A stretch of 47,624 nucleotides of DNA from Sunxiuqinia sp. (GCA_003246935.1 QKCF01000117.1:1-47624), one strand, 5' to 3'; counted from the stretch's first letter, positions 1 through 10,936 are shown. The notes: generated by a model from the sequence alone, not told the origin. Made by a program: numbers and translations.

Positions 1-21
1 CAACGGTAACCAAATTTTGTG

Positions 22-600
22 TCATGATTGAGCTTCAGATAACGATTGGAATATTTCATGGGCAATCCAGGCATCGGTTGCAGCATAAGCCTGCTGACCT
101 TCAGAGAGAACATCGGCCTCCCAATTGGTAAGGCGTTGCGATTTGGAAATACGAACGCCGAGTACAATACCGGCGATCTTTTTCAAACTGAAATCCTGGA
201 TACCAAAATCTTTTACTTCCTCCTGCAATTCAATAAAGCCCCCCGGTTTGAAAAAACTCAAACGCTGCAAAGCTTTAATATCGTCGCGAATAGCCACTCC
301 CACTTTTGTAATTTCCGGGTTGGAAAGAATTGCTTTTACTTCCAGGCTTAATCCGGTTTTGTGGAGTTGAAACAGAAAAGCACGATCGGCTGTCGACAAC
401 TGCAATAGAGCGACCTTATTTATCTGACCACGCTTAAATGATGGTTTCGTTTCAGTATCAAAACCTAAAATTTCGGCGTTCTGTAAATATTCTGCTGCTT
501 CTAATACCAATTCATAAGAATTGACGACAGTTATTCTACCATCAAATGATTTTGACGGCAAAATATCCAATTCTTCTTTTGTTATACTTTCCTGAAACAT
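22..600 (-). CDS. 3'-5' exonuclease domain protein (RNase D / DEDD-like)
   Basis: 192-aa ORF; ILGFDTETKPSF, LLQLST, VGVAIRDDIKAL and YAATDAWIAHEI match the DEDD exonuclease pattern. Confidence 0.85.
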   Translation of the reverse strand: MFQESITKEELDILPSKSFDGRITVVNSYELVLEAAEYLQNAEILGFDTETKPSFKRGQINKVALLQLSTADRAFLFQLHKTGLSLEVKAILSNPEITKVGVAIRDDIKALQRLSFFKPGGFIELQEEVKDFGIQDFSLKKIAGIVLGVRISKSQRLTNWEADVLSEGQQAYAATDAWIAHEIFQSLSEAQS

Positions 601-646
601 TCAATAAAAACAATTATAAACCAGAACGATATGCTTTCGAAAATTA

Positions 647-1294
647 CTATTCGAGCGGATTATTAAACAAGTTATTTAACCAATCCGGTTTTGACAAGTC
701 AATGTCATCATCTTCTTCGTTCTGTATTTTCACTTCATTTTCAAATTCTATATCGCTGTAAACCAAGCTATGGATTGCACGCATCGCATTTACCAACTTC
801 TGTCCCCAATAATTTTTGAAATTATCGACGCATTCCCATAATGCTTCCTGCATCACAAACTCATCGCCGGTGCGATACGATAGCGCAAAGTCTTTCAAGT
901 CTTGGTATATGTCGGCTAAATTTTCCGAAATACTAGCAGTCAAAGGAACTTCGCTAAACTGCATATCCCTGTCGAAAATCTCCTGATAGTCGTCATACTC
1001 GCCCAGCATATTCATAATACGCTGTTGTAGATAGTTGTAATCAACCTCACTCACAAATTTCTCCAACACAATCTCTTCTGTGCTTTCAAAATCGGGCAGC
1101 ATGCTTGCCTTCAAATAAACCAATGGCAAAATTTTCTGAATCTTACCTAGCATATCCCTTGTTTCAAGGGAGCCGGCAGTTTCAATAAATTTACAATACT
1201 CGTTGGCAAGCGTTACAAATTCAATGACTTGCTTGGAGTACACCAACTGATTTAATTGATCTTCTGACATAGTTTCACTTAATCTACGGGGCAA
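647..1294 (-). CDS. DUF5063-like conserved hypothetical protein
   Basis: 215-aa ORF with acidic C-terminus, resembles the Bacteroidota DUF5063 family. Confidence 0.6.
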   Translation of the reverse strand: MPRRLSETMSEDQLNQLVYSKQVIEFVTLANEYCKFIETAGSLETRDMLGKIQKILPLVYLKASMLPDFESTEEIVLEKFVSEVDYNYLQQRIMNMLGEYDDYQEIFDRDMQFSEVPLTASISENLADIYQDLKDFALSYRTGDEFVMQEALWECVDNFKNYWGQKLVNAMRAIHSLVYSDIEFENEVKIQNEEDDDIDLSKPDWLNNLFNNPLE

Positions 1295-1437
1295 AAGTAA
1301 TAAGTTTTGCCATTAAAACCCGAAATAAATTAGATCGAATCGGATAAGCAACTGTCAATTAGTATTGATTTAAAAAAGGATGAGCGTTCAGAGGCCTTAG
1401 CATCAGCGAATAGATGACTTATTGCCGCTGAAATTCG

Positions 1438-1908
1438 CTAACGCATGGCTTCGTCGGCAATCTTACCCTGATAATTCTTAATCCAGCTAACCAGCGAATC
1501 AGTCTGTGAATGGTTCAACCGGGCATCTTTGTGAATAAGTTGGTAAGACTTTAACGGCATCTTCCCCGCATCAACCTCCTTTCGGATATCCTCGAGCGCA
1601 CTTATCTGGTCAATCGGATTTATCGCTCCCCATTCCGAAAAATTTAATTCCCCTTTGCCTTCAGTAATATGGTGATTGATATACCAAGAGATTGGAGAAA
1701 TACGATGATACCATTGATAATTTGTTTGATTCGAATGGCAATCCATGCAAGCATGATCCAAGATAGTATGAACCGACTCTGGAACATTAGTCTTATGGTA
1801 TAAATGATTGCCGCTAGCCGCCTCTTCATTCTTTACCGGTTGAAAAAGCTGAAGGATGACGATTACTATTGGGAAAAAGATAAGTAGGAAACGAGTTTTT
1901 TTTGTCAT
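1438..1908 (-). CDS. haem-binding domain protein (single CxxCH, N-terminal membrane anchor)
   Basis: ORF with N-terminal hydrophobic segment and DHACMDCHSNQTNYQWY motif. Confidence 0.75.
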   Translation of the reverse strand: MTKKTRFLLIFFPIVIVILQLFQPVKNEEAASGNHLYHKTNVPESVHTILDHACMDCHSNQTNYQWYHRISPISWYINHHITEGKGELNFSEWGAINPIDQISALEDIRKEVDAGKMPLKSYQLIHKDARLNHSQTDSLVSWIKNYQGKIADEAMR

Positions 1909-1953
1909 TTTATACGTTGATTTCTACAATCCGGAGCTTGATTCAATCGGAGA

Positions 1954-2337
1954 TTACTGCTTCAATAAACTTGATGTTTCAGTTTTAATCCACTCCACTA
2001 ATAATTCTGATTCTTCCTGAGTTAATGCTGCTTCCGGATGCTTTTCGACTAATTTAGCAGGAGGCATCTTGGCTCCTTCAACCTCTTTTCGGGCTTCATT
2101 CCACGAAGCTATCTTCTTGAATTTATCGAGCTGTTTTAAAGTCGAAAAGTTTAAACCCTCTTTGGCCTTATCACTTCTGCCCTCGTCATTGTGACACCCA
2201 AAACATTTGTTTTCAAATACAACTTTTACCTGTTCTGGCATCGAATAAGTGATTTTCTGATCATCGCCTTTCGTTCCTGTTGCATAAGTTGCGGCAGACA
2301 TTACTAATAGCCCTAAAATAACGTTCAATCTTTTCAT
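1954..2337 (-). CDS. periplasmic cytochrome c-like haem-binding protein
   Basis: Signal peptide followed by NKCFGCHNDEGRSD (CxxCH). Confidence 0.7.
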   Translation of the reverse strand: MKRLNVILGLLVMSAATYATGTKGDDQKITYSMPEQVKVVFENKCFGCHNDEGRSDKAKEGLNFSTLKQLDKFKKIASWNEARKEVEGAKMPPAKLVEKHPEAALTQEESELLVEWIKTETSSLLKQ

Positions 2338-2447
2338 GGTAATTATTAATTGTGTTTAGAACTGAATTATCGGAACTATTAACTGCTAAGCCTCCGAAAT
2401 TGTTTAGCCGCCAAACATGATAAAAATATTGTCCCTACCTATCTATC

Positions 2448-3760
2448 TTATTTCCGTTCGTCCAAGGCTGCTTTGTAAACACGGATTGCCCGTTCCCTCG
2501 CCATTTTGTAGTCAACAATCGGTTTAAAGTAAGCCGCAGTGCCGTACTCGGGCACCCATTTTCTGATGTAAGCGAATTCGGGATCGAACTTTTGCTGCTG
2601 CAGTTCCGGATTGAAGACCCGGAAATAGGGTGCTGCGTCGCAGCCCGAACCAGCCGCCCATTGCCATCCACCATTGTTGGAAGCCAACTCAAAATCGAGC
2701 AGTTTTTCAGCAAAATAAGCTTCCCCCCAATGCCAGTCAATCAGCAAGTGCTTGCATAGAAAGCTTGCTGTTACCATATGCGCACTCGATTGTGCATATA
2801 GCCCGTTGCATTCAACTCGCGCATCCCGGCGTCAACCAGCGGGTAGCCGGTAGTACCGTCACACCAACGCGCAAAATCCTTCTCTGAATTCTGCCACTGG
2901 ATGAAATCATAAGCTGGTTTAAACGATAATTTTGCAGCATGAGGGAAATGCCACAAAATATCCATGTAAAAGTTTCGCCAAATCAACTCATTCAGAAAGG
3001 TGGCTGAATGCTTCACTGCTAAGGCTGTTAGTTTCCGGATGCTAAGCGTTCCAAAACGTAAATGCACTCCCAATCTGGAAGTTCCGTTTACTGCTGGGAA
3101 ATCACGATTGTCTGCATATGCTTTCAATAACGACGAATCAATCTCCAAGGGCGGGACCTCGTAAGGGCCGTGCTTAAATCCCAAATCCGGATGATGGTAT
3201 TGCTTCAGTGGTTTTGTTTGAAACACGTTGCCCAACATTTCTTCCGAGGGGAAAGACTGGTAGTCATTCTCAGTTAACTTAGAGAGCCACTTTTTGCTGT
3301 AGGGCGTAAAAACCGTGTAAGGCGTTCCATCAGCCTTTACCACGTCGTTTTTGTGATAGATAACCTGATCCTTAAATGCTAGCAAGCGGATTCCTTCAGT
3401 CTCTAACAACTCATAAATTGCTTTATCCCGCTCCCGCGCGTATGGTTCATAATCCTGGTTTGTAAAAACTTCAGTAAAGGCATATTCCGTCATCAATCGT
3501 TTAAAAGCATCGTCGGGCGTTCCGTGATAAATCCACAGCGTACTCCCCTGCTCTTCCAGCAACTGCTGCAACTTTTGCACTTCATGCAAGATGAAAGTAA
3601 CCCTCGAATCTTCCTGCTCCAGATTATTCAGAATATTTGTATCAAAAATGAAGATTGGCAAAACCGGCTTTCCAGAGTTAAGGGCTTGGTATAAGCCGTG
3701 ATTATCGTCCAAGCGCAGATCGCGCCGAAACCAAAATACCACAATCTCGTGATTATCCAT
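2448..3760 (-). pseudogene. deoxyribodipyrimidine photolyase (cryptochrome/photolyase family), split by a frameshift
   Basis: ORF 2771-3760 (VFWFRRDLRLDDNHGLYQAL ... MRELNATGYMHNRVRIW*) and ORF 2448-2777 (MVTASFLCKHLLIDWHWGEAYFAEKLLDFELASNNGGWQWAAGSGCDAAPYFRVFNP) are consecutive parts of one photolyase in different frames. Confidence 0.85.
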
Positions 3761-4099
3761 TCGTATTGAATCAAGTTAAGTTGGTATGAACGCTTCTTAA
3801 ATTATAACAAAGAACAGCGAACTTTTGCTTCGGTTCTTGAATACGCGTCAAACTAAACACACAAGGCACGTACAGAAATTACTTCCCGGAGCATTGGCTG
3901 AGCTAAGCACGCTTGGAAACGCATTCTAAAAAATGAAAGCCAATTTCCATTTATTCATGCTTCAATCGCCTCTGATCACAAAGTATGTTTACCGTTTGGG
4001 CAAGCAGACCCGCTTTCCCGTATTCATTCAGCAACATTTTTTCCAATCAGATAGGTCAAGTGTTCTTCGACCTGCAGCACTTTTGAATCCATTTTTATA

Positions 4100-4117
4100 A
4101 GTTTGATGGATCAAACT
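4100..4117. promoter_or_regulatory. perfect 18-bp dyad AGTTTGATGGATCAAACT upstream of the threonine aldolase gene (possible operator)
   Basis: 8-bp arms, 2-bp centre, 32 bp before the start codon. Confidence 0.35.
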
Positions 4118-4148
4118 GATTACAATTTAACCTGAAATACATCCCGAA

Positions 4149-5174
4149 ATGACAAAAAGAGGATTTGCAAGCGATAACAACGCGGGTGTACACCCGGCCA
4201 TCTTAGACGCAATTGCAAAAGTAAACGAAGGCCACATGGTTGGCTATGGCGGTGATCCGGTGACCCGGCAAGCTGTCGACCGTTTCAAACAAGAGTTTGG
4301 CGACGATATCGAAGTTTTCTTCACTTTTAATGGAACAGGAGCAAACGTACTCTCGCTCTCGAGTTTGACACAAAGCTTTAACTCCATTATTTGTGCTGAT
4401 ACGGCGCACATACAGGTTGACGAGTGTGGCGCCCCTGAAAAACTAACAGGCTGCAAGTTAATTCCCGTTCCAAGCCGCCAAGGCAAAATTTATCGGGAAG
4501 ACATTAAAACGCATTTGCACGGTTTCGGATTCGAACACCACGCACAACCTGGCGTAATTTCCATTTCGCAGGTCACTGAATTAGGCACACTCTATTCAGT
4601 TGAAGAAATTAAAGTGATCACCGATCTGGCTCATGAACACGGTATGTTTGTGCATATGGACGGAGCCAGAATAGCCAATGCAGCTGCAGCACTGAATCTG
4701 CCGTTCCGCGCCTTTACCCGAGATGCCGGCATTGATGTACTCTCGTTTGGAGGAACCAAAAACGGTATGATGATGGGCGAAGCGGTTATCTTCTTCAATG
4801 CGGAACAAGCCCGAATGACCAAGTATATCCGCAAGCAAAGCATGCAGCTGTTTTCGAAAATGCGCTTCATCAGCGCCCAGTTTCTGGCTTATTTCGAAGG
4901 CGAACTGTGGAAACAAAATGCTGACCATGCCAACAAAATGGCCTTGCTGCTGGAACAAGAGGTGGCTAAAGTTAATGGCGTAGCCTTAACTCAAAAAACA
5001 CAAGCGAACGGTGTTTTTGCCATCATCCCGGCCAATATCATTCCGAAGTTGCAGGAGCAATATTTCTTTTATATGTGGGACGAGTCGCGCTCCGAAGTGC
5101 GTTGGATGACTTCTTTCGACACAACAGAAAACGACATTTACGGATTTGTGAACGCGCTAAAAGCTTTATTATAA
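4149..5174 (+). CDS. low-specificity L-threonine aldolase / beta-eliminating lyase family
   Basis: 341-aa ORF; FASDNNAGVHPAIL, HMVGYGGDPVT, VHMDGARIANAA, SFGGTKNGMM (PLP lysine). Confidence 0.88.
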   Translation: MTKRGFASDNNAGVHPAILDAIAKVNEGHMVGYGGDPVTRQAVDRFKQEFGDDIEVFFTFNGTGANVLSLSSLTQSFNSIICADTAHIQVDECGAPEKLTGCKLIPVPSRQGKIYREDIKTHLHGFGFEHHAQPGVISISQVTELGTLYSVEEIKVITDLAHEHGMFVHMDGARIANAAAALNLPFRAFTRDAGIDVLSFGGTKNGMMMGEAVIFFNAEQARMTKYIRKQSMQLFSKMRFISAQFLAYFEGELWKQNADHANKMALLLEQEVAKVNGVALTQKTQANGVFAIIPANIIPKLQEQYFFYMWDESRSEVRWMTSFDTTENDIYGFVNALKALL

Positions 5175-5903
5175 ATGCCACTCTTTAACTATTACCCCAA
5201 TAGAAACAGGCTCGACGGCGATCTCGACAAAAAGATCTTCCGCTACAGCATGGTGTTCCCAGCCCTGTTCCTGCTGGGGTTTTGGTTGGTCTTTCTGATC
5301 GAAAACATTCTCGATAACGATTTTGCCCGCCTCGGCATCTTTCCCCGAACACTCGAAGGCTTACGGGGAATTATACTTTCTCCGTTCATCCACGGCAGTT
5401 TGGAGCATATCGTTGCCAACTCGATTCCGTTTTTCATTTTGTCGGTGGCGTTGTTCTATTTTTACCGTAGTCTGGCCTGGCGTATTTTCATTCTCATATA
5501 CCTACTCTCTGGGCTATGTGTATGGATCGGCGCTCGAGAGGCCTGGCATATTGGGGCCAGCGGCCTGATTTACGGTCTGGGATCATTCCTGTTCTTCAGC
5601 GGCATTCTCCGTAACGACGTAAAACTGTTAACCATCTCAATAGTCGTAGTTTTCCTCTATGGCGGAATGTTTTGGGGAATCTTCCCGATTAAACCCGGCG
5701 TATCATGGGAAAGCCACCTTTGGGGCGGAGCCAGCGGACTTGTGCTCAGCATCTTTTACAGGAAGCAAGGCCCTCAGCGAACCCGCTACGAATGGGAAGA
5801 TGAAACTGATGACGAAGAAACTTCCCTTCCTGAAATAACAGCAGAGGAACAGACTCATTTGGTGGATGATAAGAATAAAAATGAAGAAATTGAAAAAAGC
5901 TGA
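5175..5903 (+). CDS. rhomboid family intramembrane serine protease
   Basis: Multi-TM ORF with GASGLIYGLGS (catalytic Ser) and ESHLWGGASG (catalytic His). Confidence 0.88.
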   Translation: MPLFNYYPNRNRLDGDLDKKIFRYSMVFPALFLLGFWLVFLIENILDNDFARLGIFPRTLEGLRGIILSPFIHGSLEHIVANSIPFFILSVALFYFYRSLAWRIFILIYLLSGLCVWIGAREAWHIGASGLIYGLGSFLFFSGILRNDVKLLTISIVVVFLYGGMFWGIFPIKPGVSWESHLWGGASGLVLSIFYRKQGPQRTRYEWEDETDDEETSLPEITAEEQTHLVDDKNKNEEIEKS

Positions 5904-5934
5904 TTTAAAGATCATAGCCACTCAGGAAATTTTA

Positions 5935-5942
5935 TAACTTTG
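5935..5942 (+). promoter_or_regulatory. Bacteroidota -7 promoter element TAACTTTG upstream of nusB
   Basis: Matches TAnnTTTG, 35 bp before the ATG. Confidence 0.5.
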
Positions 5943-5976
5943 CCCCTTCTTAAAAAAGATAATAGTTCTATACAAC

Positions 5977-6930
5977 ATGATTAGCAGAAGAATTATCCGC
6001 ACCAAAGTATTACAGGTTCTTTACGCCTTCTATACGTCTCCGGAGAGATCGATTAACCAAACCGAAAAAGAACTCTTTTTCAGCATTCAGAAAACTTACG
6101 ACCTTTACCATCATTTATTTCAACTAGTTGTAGAAATCGCGGATCACGCTAACTCGATTATCGAGCTTCGCAAAAAGAAGCACTTTCCAACAGAAGAAGA
6201 TTTAAATCCGAACACACGGTTCATCAGCAACCACCTGATTTATCAGCTTAGAAATAACAAAGCTTTGCTGAAAAACCTGGAGCAGTCTAAGTTGAGCTGG
6301 TCGAACGAGCCCGAGCTTATTAAGAGACTTTATACAGAGCTGGTTAATTCGGAGTTTTACACCGAATACATGAGCAAGGCAGAGCGTACTTATGCCGATG
6401 ACAAGAAGGTCATCGAATTGCTTTTTGCTGAAATTATTTTGCAATCGGAAGAGCTTTTCTCGATCCTGGAAGAAGAAAGCATCTACTGGAATGACGATAT
6501 TGATTTTGTGATCAGCATGATCATCAAAACCATCAAAAAACTCAAAGAAATTTCAAACGAGAATTCGTCACTGATGCCTCTATTTAAGGATGATGAAGAC
6601 GAAGAATTCACCAAAAACCTGTTCCGCAAATGCGTGGTTAACCACGACGAATTGAAAAAGGTTGTGGAACAACATACCGAAAACTGGGACGTAGAGCGTA
6701 TTGCTTTCCTCGATAACCTCATCATGGAAATGGCCATCTCCGAGTTCCTGTACTTCCCATCGATTCCTACGAAAGTTAGTTTGAACGAATACATCGAGCT
6801 ATCGAAATATTACAGCACCGCAAAAAGCCGTAACTTCATCAACGGTATTCTGGACAAGGCCTTGAAAGGACTGAAAAAAGAAGAACGTATCCTGAAGGCA
6901 GGTCGCGGTTTGATCGGAGAAATGGACTAA
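5977..6930 (+). CDS. nusB: transcription antitermination factor NusB (long Bacteroidota form)
   Basis: RRIIRTKVLQVLYAFY N-terminus and C-terminal DNLIMEMAISEFLYFPSIPTKVSLNEYIELSKYYSTAKSRNFINGILDK. Confidence 0.9.
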   Translation: MISRRIIRTKVLQVLYAFYTSPERSINQTEKELFFSIQKTYDLYHHLFQLVVEIADHANSIIELRKKKHFPTEEDLNPNTRFISNHLIYQLRNNKALLKNLEQSKLSWSNEPELIKRLYTELVNSEFYTEYMSKAERTYADDKKVIELLFAEIILQSEELFSILEEESIYWNDDIDFVISMIIKTIKKLKEISNENSSLMPLFKDDEDEEFTKNLFRKCVVNHDELKKVVEQHTENWDVERIAFLDNLIMEMAISEFLYFPSIPTKVSLNEYIELSKYYSTAKSRNFINGILDKALKGLKKEERILKAGRGLIGEMD

Positions 6931-6935
6931 TAAAG

Positions 6936-7361
6936 ATGAGAGTTTCACTCCTGCTTTTATTTGCAATCGCATTTGTAGCCTGTCAACCTTCAGCAAAACA
7001 AGCTGAAACAGGAACCGCGCCGAAAGGTGATCCAAAATTTGGCATTCAGAAAGAAATCCATAATTTTGGTGCCGTTCATGCCGGAGAGCTTCTGTCATAC
7101 AGTTTTAAGTTCTCAAATGATGGGGGTGGTGAATTGCGAATAGACAGCGTAGAAACCGATTGCGGGTGTCTGGAAGTTAGTTTTCCACACCAACCGGTGA
7201 AAGCGGGAGAAGACAATTATATCGAAGTACTATTCAACTCGGCCGGTGAAGTTGGAAATGTGCTGAAACAAATTCACGTCTACACAAACGCGAACAAAAA
7301 GGCACAGGATTTGATGATAACGGCGAAGGTCGAAAACGAATTGATAAACATTTATAACTAA
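6936..7361 (+). CDS. DUF1573 domain lipoprotein
   Basis: Lipoprotein signal (FVACQPS); IHNFGAVHAGELLSYSFKFSNDG ... VETDCGCLEVSF. Confidence 0.85.
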   Translation: MRVSLLLLFAIAFVACQPSAKQAETGTAPKGDPKFGIQKEIHNFGAVHAGELLSYSFKFSNDGGGELRIDSVETDCGCLEVSFPHQPVKAGEDNYIEVLFNSAGEVGNVLKQIHVYTNANKKAQDLMITAKVENELINIYN

Positions 7362-7373
7362 ATAGAAAAAACA

Positions 7374-7688
7374 ATGAATTACTTATTAATGGCTCCGCAA
7401 CAAGGAACTGAACAGAATCCACTGATGACTTTCCTTCCAATGATTTTGGTTGTCGTGGTATTCTACTTTTTCATGATCAGACCTCAGATGAAAAGACAAA
7501 AGGATTTAAGAAAATTCCGTGAAAGTCTGGCGAAAGGTGATAAAGTTGTAACAACCGGCGGTATCTACGGTAAAGTAGCTGACATCAAAGAAGGTTACAT
7601 TTTACTGCAGGTAGACGACAATGTTAAGTTACGCGTTGATAAGTCAGCTGTTGTAAAAGACATGACTGACGTTCCACAGCAAAAATAA
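7374..7688 (+). CDS. yajC: preprotein translocase subunit YajC
   Basis: FYFFMIRPQMKRQKDLRKFRESLAKGDKVVTTGGIYGKV. Confidence 0.93.
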   Translation: MNYLLMAPQQGTEQNPLMTFLPMILVVVVFYFFMIRPQMKRQKDLRKFRESLAKGDKVVTTGGIYGKVADIKEGYILLQVDDNVKLRVDKSAVVKDMTDVPQQK

Positions 7689-7741
7689 ATTGACATTATC
7701 AGAAATACGAAAGGGCCGACGTTTTAGTCTGCCCTTTTTTT

Positions 7742-7749
7742 TATCTTTG
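7742..7749 (+). promoter_or_regulatory. -7 promoter element TATCTTTG upstream of the YbbR-like gene
   Basis: Matches TAnnTTTG just upstream of the TTG start. Confidence 0.4.
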
Positions 7750-7762
7750 AAATCGTGAAAAA

Positions 7763-8749
7763 TTGTTCGATAAGATACACGAGCTCTACCAAAAGCTACG
7801 GGCCAAAGACGACCGACGGGTGGTGGTTTTTCTCGTATGCCTTGTCATTGCTACTGTATTTTGGTTTTTAAATGCATTGAACAAAGAATACACAGTCGAC
7901 TTAACCTTTCCTGTAAAATACACCAATTTACCTAAGAATAAGATTCTGGCTAGTTCACCACCCGATCAATTCACATTGAAAGTTAATTCGTGGGGATTCA
8001 CCATTCTTCGCCACAAACTGAGCATGGCTTTCTCACCCTTGGTTTTCAATGTTAATGAATTTACTTCCGGGCAGATGGAGAATTCACCGAACTCGAACTT
8101 CCGGATCGGCACGCGACAATTCATCAATCGCCTGTCAAACCAGGTTAGCAACGAATTGAAAATTATCGAAATTCAACCAGACTCCCTGTATTTTAACTTC
8201 GACAGACTTGTCAGCAAAAAAGTAAAAGTTAAACCCAATATCACTTACGACCTCAAAAAACAATACTATGTAAGTGGGGAAATAACAACCGAGCCCGATT
8301 CTGTTGAGATTTCGGGAGCTGAATCAATTTTGGACACGACCTTTTTTGTCCGTACTAAAGCGCAACATTACAAAGATCTGGATAAAGATATTCAGAGAAA
8401 TGTATTGCTCGAAACTTCCAAAGACTACAAAGTAGAGCCAACGCGGGTTATTTTGAAGATTCCCTTGGAAGAATTCACCGAAAAACAGGTACTGGTACCA
8501 ATTACGGTTACCGACGTGCCCGAAAATGTTAATGTGAAGCTTTTCCCGGATAAAGCCAAAGTGAGTTTTATGGTCGGCTTAAGCCACTTTTCAGATGTAA
8601 CTGAAAAAGATTTTAAACTGACAGTGCCGTACTCGGCTATTGAAAACAAAAAAGAAATTCTAAAAATCAGTTTAAACGCTGAACCACCTAATATCTTGTC
8701 TGTTGCTGTTAATCCGGAAGAGGTTGAGTACCTAATTGAAATGAAGTAA
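7763..8749 (+). CDS. YbbR/CdaR-like domain protein
   Basis: N-terminal TM and repeated beta-rich YbbR-like segments; apparent TTG start; lies between yajC and coaE. Confidence 0.75.
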   Translation: MFDKIHELYQKLRAKDDRRVVVFLVCLVIATVFWFLNALNKEYTVDLTFPVKYTNLPKNKILASSPPDQFTLKVNSWGFTILRHKLSMAFSPLVFNVNEFTSGQMENSPNSNFRIGTRQFINRLSNQVSNELKIIEIQPDSLYFNFDRLVSKKVKVKPNITYDLKKQYYVSGEITTEPDSVEISGAESILDTTFFVRTKAQHYKDLDKDIQRNVLLETSKDYKVEPTRVILKIPLEEFTEKQVLVPITVTDVPENVNVKLFPDKAKVSFMVGLSHFSDVTEKDFKLTVPYSAIENKKEILKISLNAEPPNILSVAVNPEEVEYLIEMK

Positions 8750-8751
8750 GC

Positions 8752-9339
8752 ATGATTAAAGTTGGAATTACCGGAGGAATTGGCAGCGGGAAATCTACGA
8801 TCTGCCAATTTTTCAGATCTATTGGCATTCCTGTTTTCGAAGCTGACATTGAAGCAAAAAAATTAGTATCCAACTCCGAGTCTATCAGATACCAACTCAA
8901 AGCATTATTTGGCAGCGATATTTACCTGCCCAATAAGACCATTGACCGAAAAAAGTTAGCCTCCCTGATCTTTAATTCACCACCTTTACTGCAAAAAGTA
9001 AACAACATCATTCATCCCGAGGTGCGCAAATACTTCGAAACCTGGTGCGAAAAGCAGCAAACGCCTTACATCATACACGAAGCAGCGATCATGTTCGAGA
9101 GTGGCTTTTATGAAATGATGGACTACACAGTATTGGTTACCGCACCGGAGGAAATCCGCATACAACGGGTGATGGAGCGTGAAAAAACTGACGCCGACAG
9201 CGTTCGGGCGCGCATGGAAAAACAATGGAAAGATGAAAAGAAAGCAGAACTCGCCGATTTTATCATCCGAAATGATGGCACAGAATTGGTAGTTCCGCAG
9301 TTAGTAAAACTGGATAAACAATTTAGAACACATGGGTAA
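8752..9339 (+). CDS. coaE: dephospho-CoA kinase
   Basis: [30 protein letters not shown]. Confidence 0.95.
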   Translation: MIKVGITGGIGSGKSTICQFFRSIGIPVFEADIEAKKLVSNSESIRYQLKALFGSDIYLPNKTIDRKKLASLIFNSPPLLQKVNNIIHPEVRKYFETWCEKQQTPYIIHEAAIMFESGFYEMMDYTVLVTAPEEIRIQRVMEREKTDADSVRARMEKQWKDEKKAELADFIIRNDGTELVVPQLVKLDKQFRTHG

Positions 9340-10087
9340 ATTTGCAAAATGGATCGCCGGCGGACTAGGCTGGATTATCACTGGAAGCCCGTTAGGCGGG
9401 GTTATTGGATTTGCCATCGGCTCCTTGCTTGATAACGAAAATCAACCACAAAACGGAAACAGATATCAAACGTACGGTTCGGGTAACGGACATGCCACAC
9501 AAACAACAACAGGGGGCTATGTAATGAGCCTGTTAGTTCTGGTTGCAGCTGTCATGAAAGCCGACGGTAAGGTATTGAAATCAGAATTAAACTACGTCAA
9601 AGACTTCTTTGTACGCTCTTTTGGTGCCGACTCGGCACAGGAAGCCATTCAGTTGTTACGCAACTTGCTGAATCAAAATATCCCGGTAAACGATGTATGC
9701 GGCCAGATTCAGCAAAACATGGACTATTCGTCACGTCTGCAGTTGCTGCACTTCATGTTTGGCATTGCACAAGCCGATGGGCAGGTTGATGTGACCGAAG
9801 CAAACTTGATCACCCAAATAGCTCAGCAAATGGGCATCACCGACAAAGATTTCGAGTCAATCAAATCGATGTTTATTGCCAATACTGAAGCAGCCTATAA
9901 GATTTTGGAGATTGAGCCAAACGCAACCAACGAGGAAATCAAAAAGGCTTACCGCAAGATGGCGATGAAATACCACCCCGACAAGGTGAGCTACCTGGGC
10001 GAAGATTTCCAGAATGCCGCGAAAGAAAAATTCCAGAAAGTGAACGAAGCGTACGAACAACTGAAAAAAGAGCGTAGCTTCGCCTAA
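9332..10087 (+). CDS. TerB + J-domain protein (DjlA-like co-chaperone)
   Basis: [19 protein letters not shown] TerB-like region and C-terminal [15 protein letters not shown] domain. Confidence 0.88.
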   Translation: MGKFAKWIAGGLGWIITGSPLGGVIGFAIGSLLDNENQPQNGNRYQTYGSGNGHATQTTTGGYVMSLLVLVAAVMKADGKVLKSELNYVKDFFVRSFGADSAQEAIQLLRNLLNQNIPVNDVCGQIQQNMDYSSRLQLLHFMFGIAQADGQVDVTEANLITQIAQQMGITDKDFESIKSMFIANTEAAYKILEIEPNATNEEIKKAYRKMAMKYHPDKVSYLGEDFQNAAKEKFQKVNEAYEQLKKERSFA

Positions 10088-10105
10088 AATATTCGCAATA
10101 CACAC

Positions 10106-10936
10106 ATGCAATACATTAAAGTAACTTTTACGTTGGATCCGGACAACGAAGTAAACCGGGAAATTCTGACCGCTTACCTTTCGGAACTGGAGTTTGAAAG
10201 CTTCGACGAGACCGACGAAAACCTGAATGCCTTCTACCCGGTTGGCAAAGTTTCAGCAGAAACTATTCAGGCTGTTCTGGATGAAGTTCCGTTTTCGGTT
10301 TCGTTTACAGAAGAGGAAATGCCCGATATTAACTGGAACGAAGAATGGGAGAAAAACTATTTTCAACCTTTACTGATCGGCGACGACTGCCTGATCCGCG
10401 CTCCTTTTCATACCGAATACCCAAGCGTAAAATATGAGATCGTGATCGAGCCTAACATGGCCTTCGGCACCGGCAACCACGAAACCACTTCGCTGATGAT
10501 TGAGCACATCCGCGAGCTGAATATGGAAGGTGAAACCGTACTCGACATGGGCTGTGGCACCGGCATTCTGGGCATCTTCGCATCGATGTGCGGCTGCGAA
10601 TCGGTGACAGCCATTGATATTGACAGCTGGGCTTTTGAAAGCGTGGTTGAAAACTGCCGCCTCAACAACATCGACAACATGGAGGCCTTTATCGGCGATG
10701 CCTCGCTGCTGGGCAACAAACAATACGATGTTATTTTGGCCAACATCCAAAAGAACATCATCCTGCAGGACATTGAGAAGTACAACAGCGTGCTGAACGA
10801 AGGCGGGATCCTAATTGTTAGCGGTTTCTATAAAGACGACCTGGAAGACATTGTTGCCAAGGCTTCGGAATTGTTCCTTCGCAAACTCGAAATCAAAGAA
10901 AAGAACAACTGGATTGCCTGTGCTTTCGAAAAATAA
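10106..10936 (+). CDS. prmA: ribosomal protein L11 methyltransferase
   Basis: FGTGNHETTSLMIEHI and VLDMGCGTGILGIFASMCG. Confidence 0.93.
   Translation: MQYIKVTFTLDPDNEVNREILTAYLSELEFESFDETDENLNAFYPVGKVSAETIQAVLDEVPFSVSFTEEEMPDINWNEEWEKNYFQPLLIGDDCLIRAPFHTEYPSVKYEIVIEPNMAFGTGNHETTSLMIEHIRELNMEGETVLDMGCGTGILGIFASMCGCESVTAIDIDSWAFESVVENCRLNNIDNMEAFIGDASLLGNKQYDVILANIQKNIILQDIEKYNSVLNEGGILIVSGFYKDDLEDIVAKASELFLRKLEIKEKNNWIACAFEK

Noticed and set aside
3781-4148. Third 21-bp array upstream of the threonine aldolase gene
   Set aside because: TTCC occurrences are spaced 62 and 70 bp apart and do not hold a 21-bp phase
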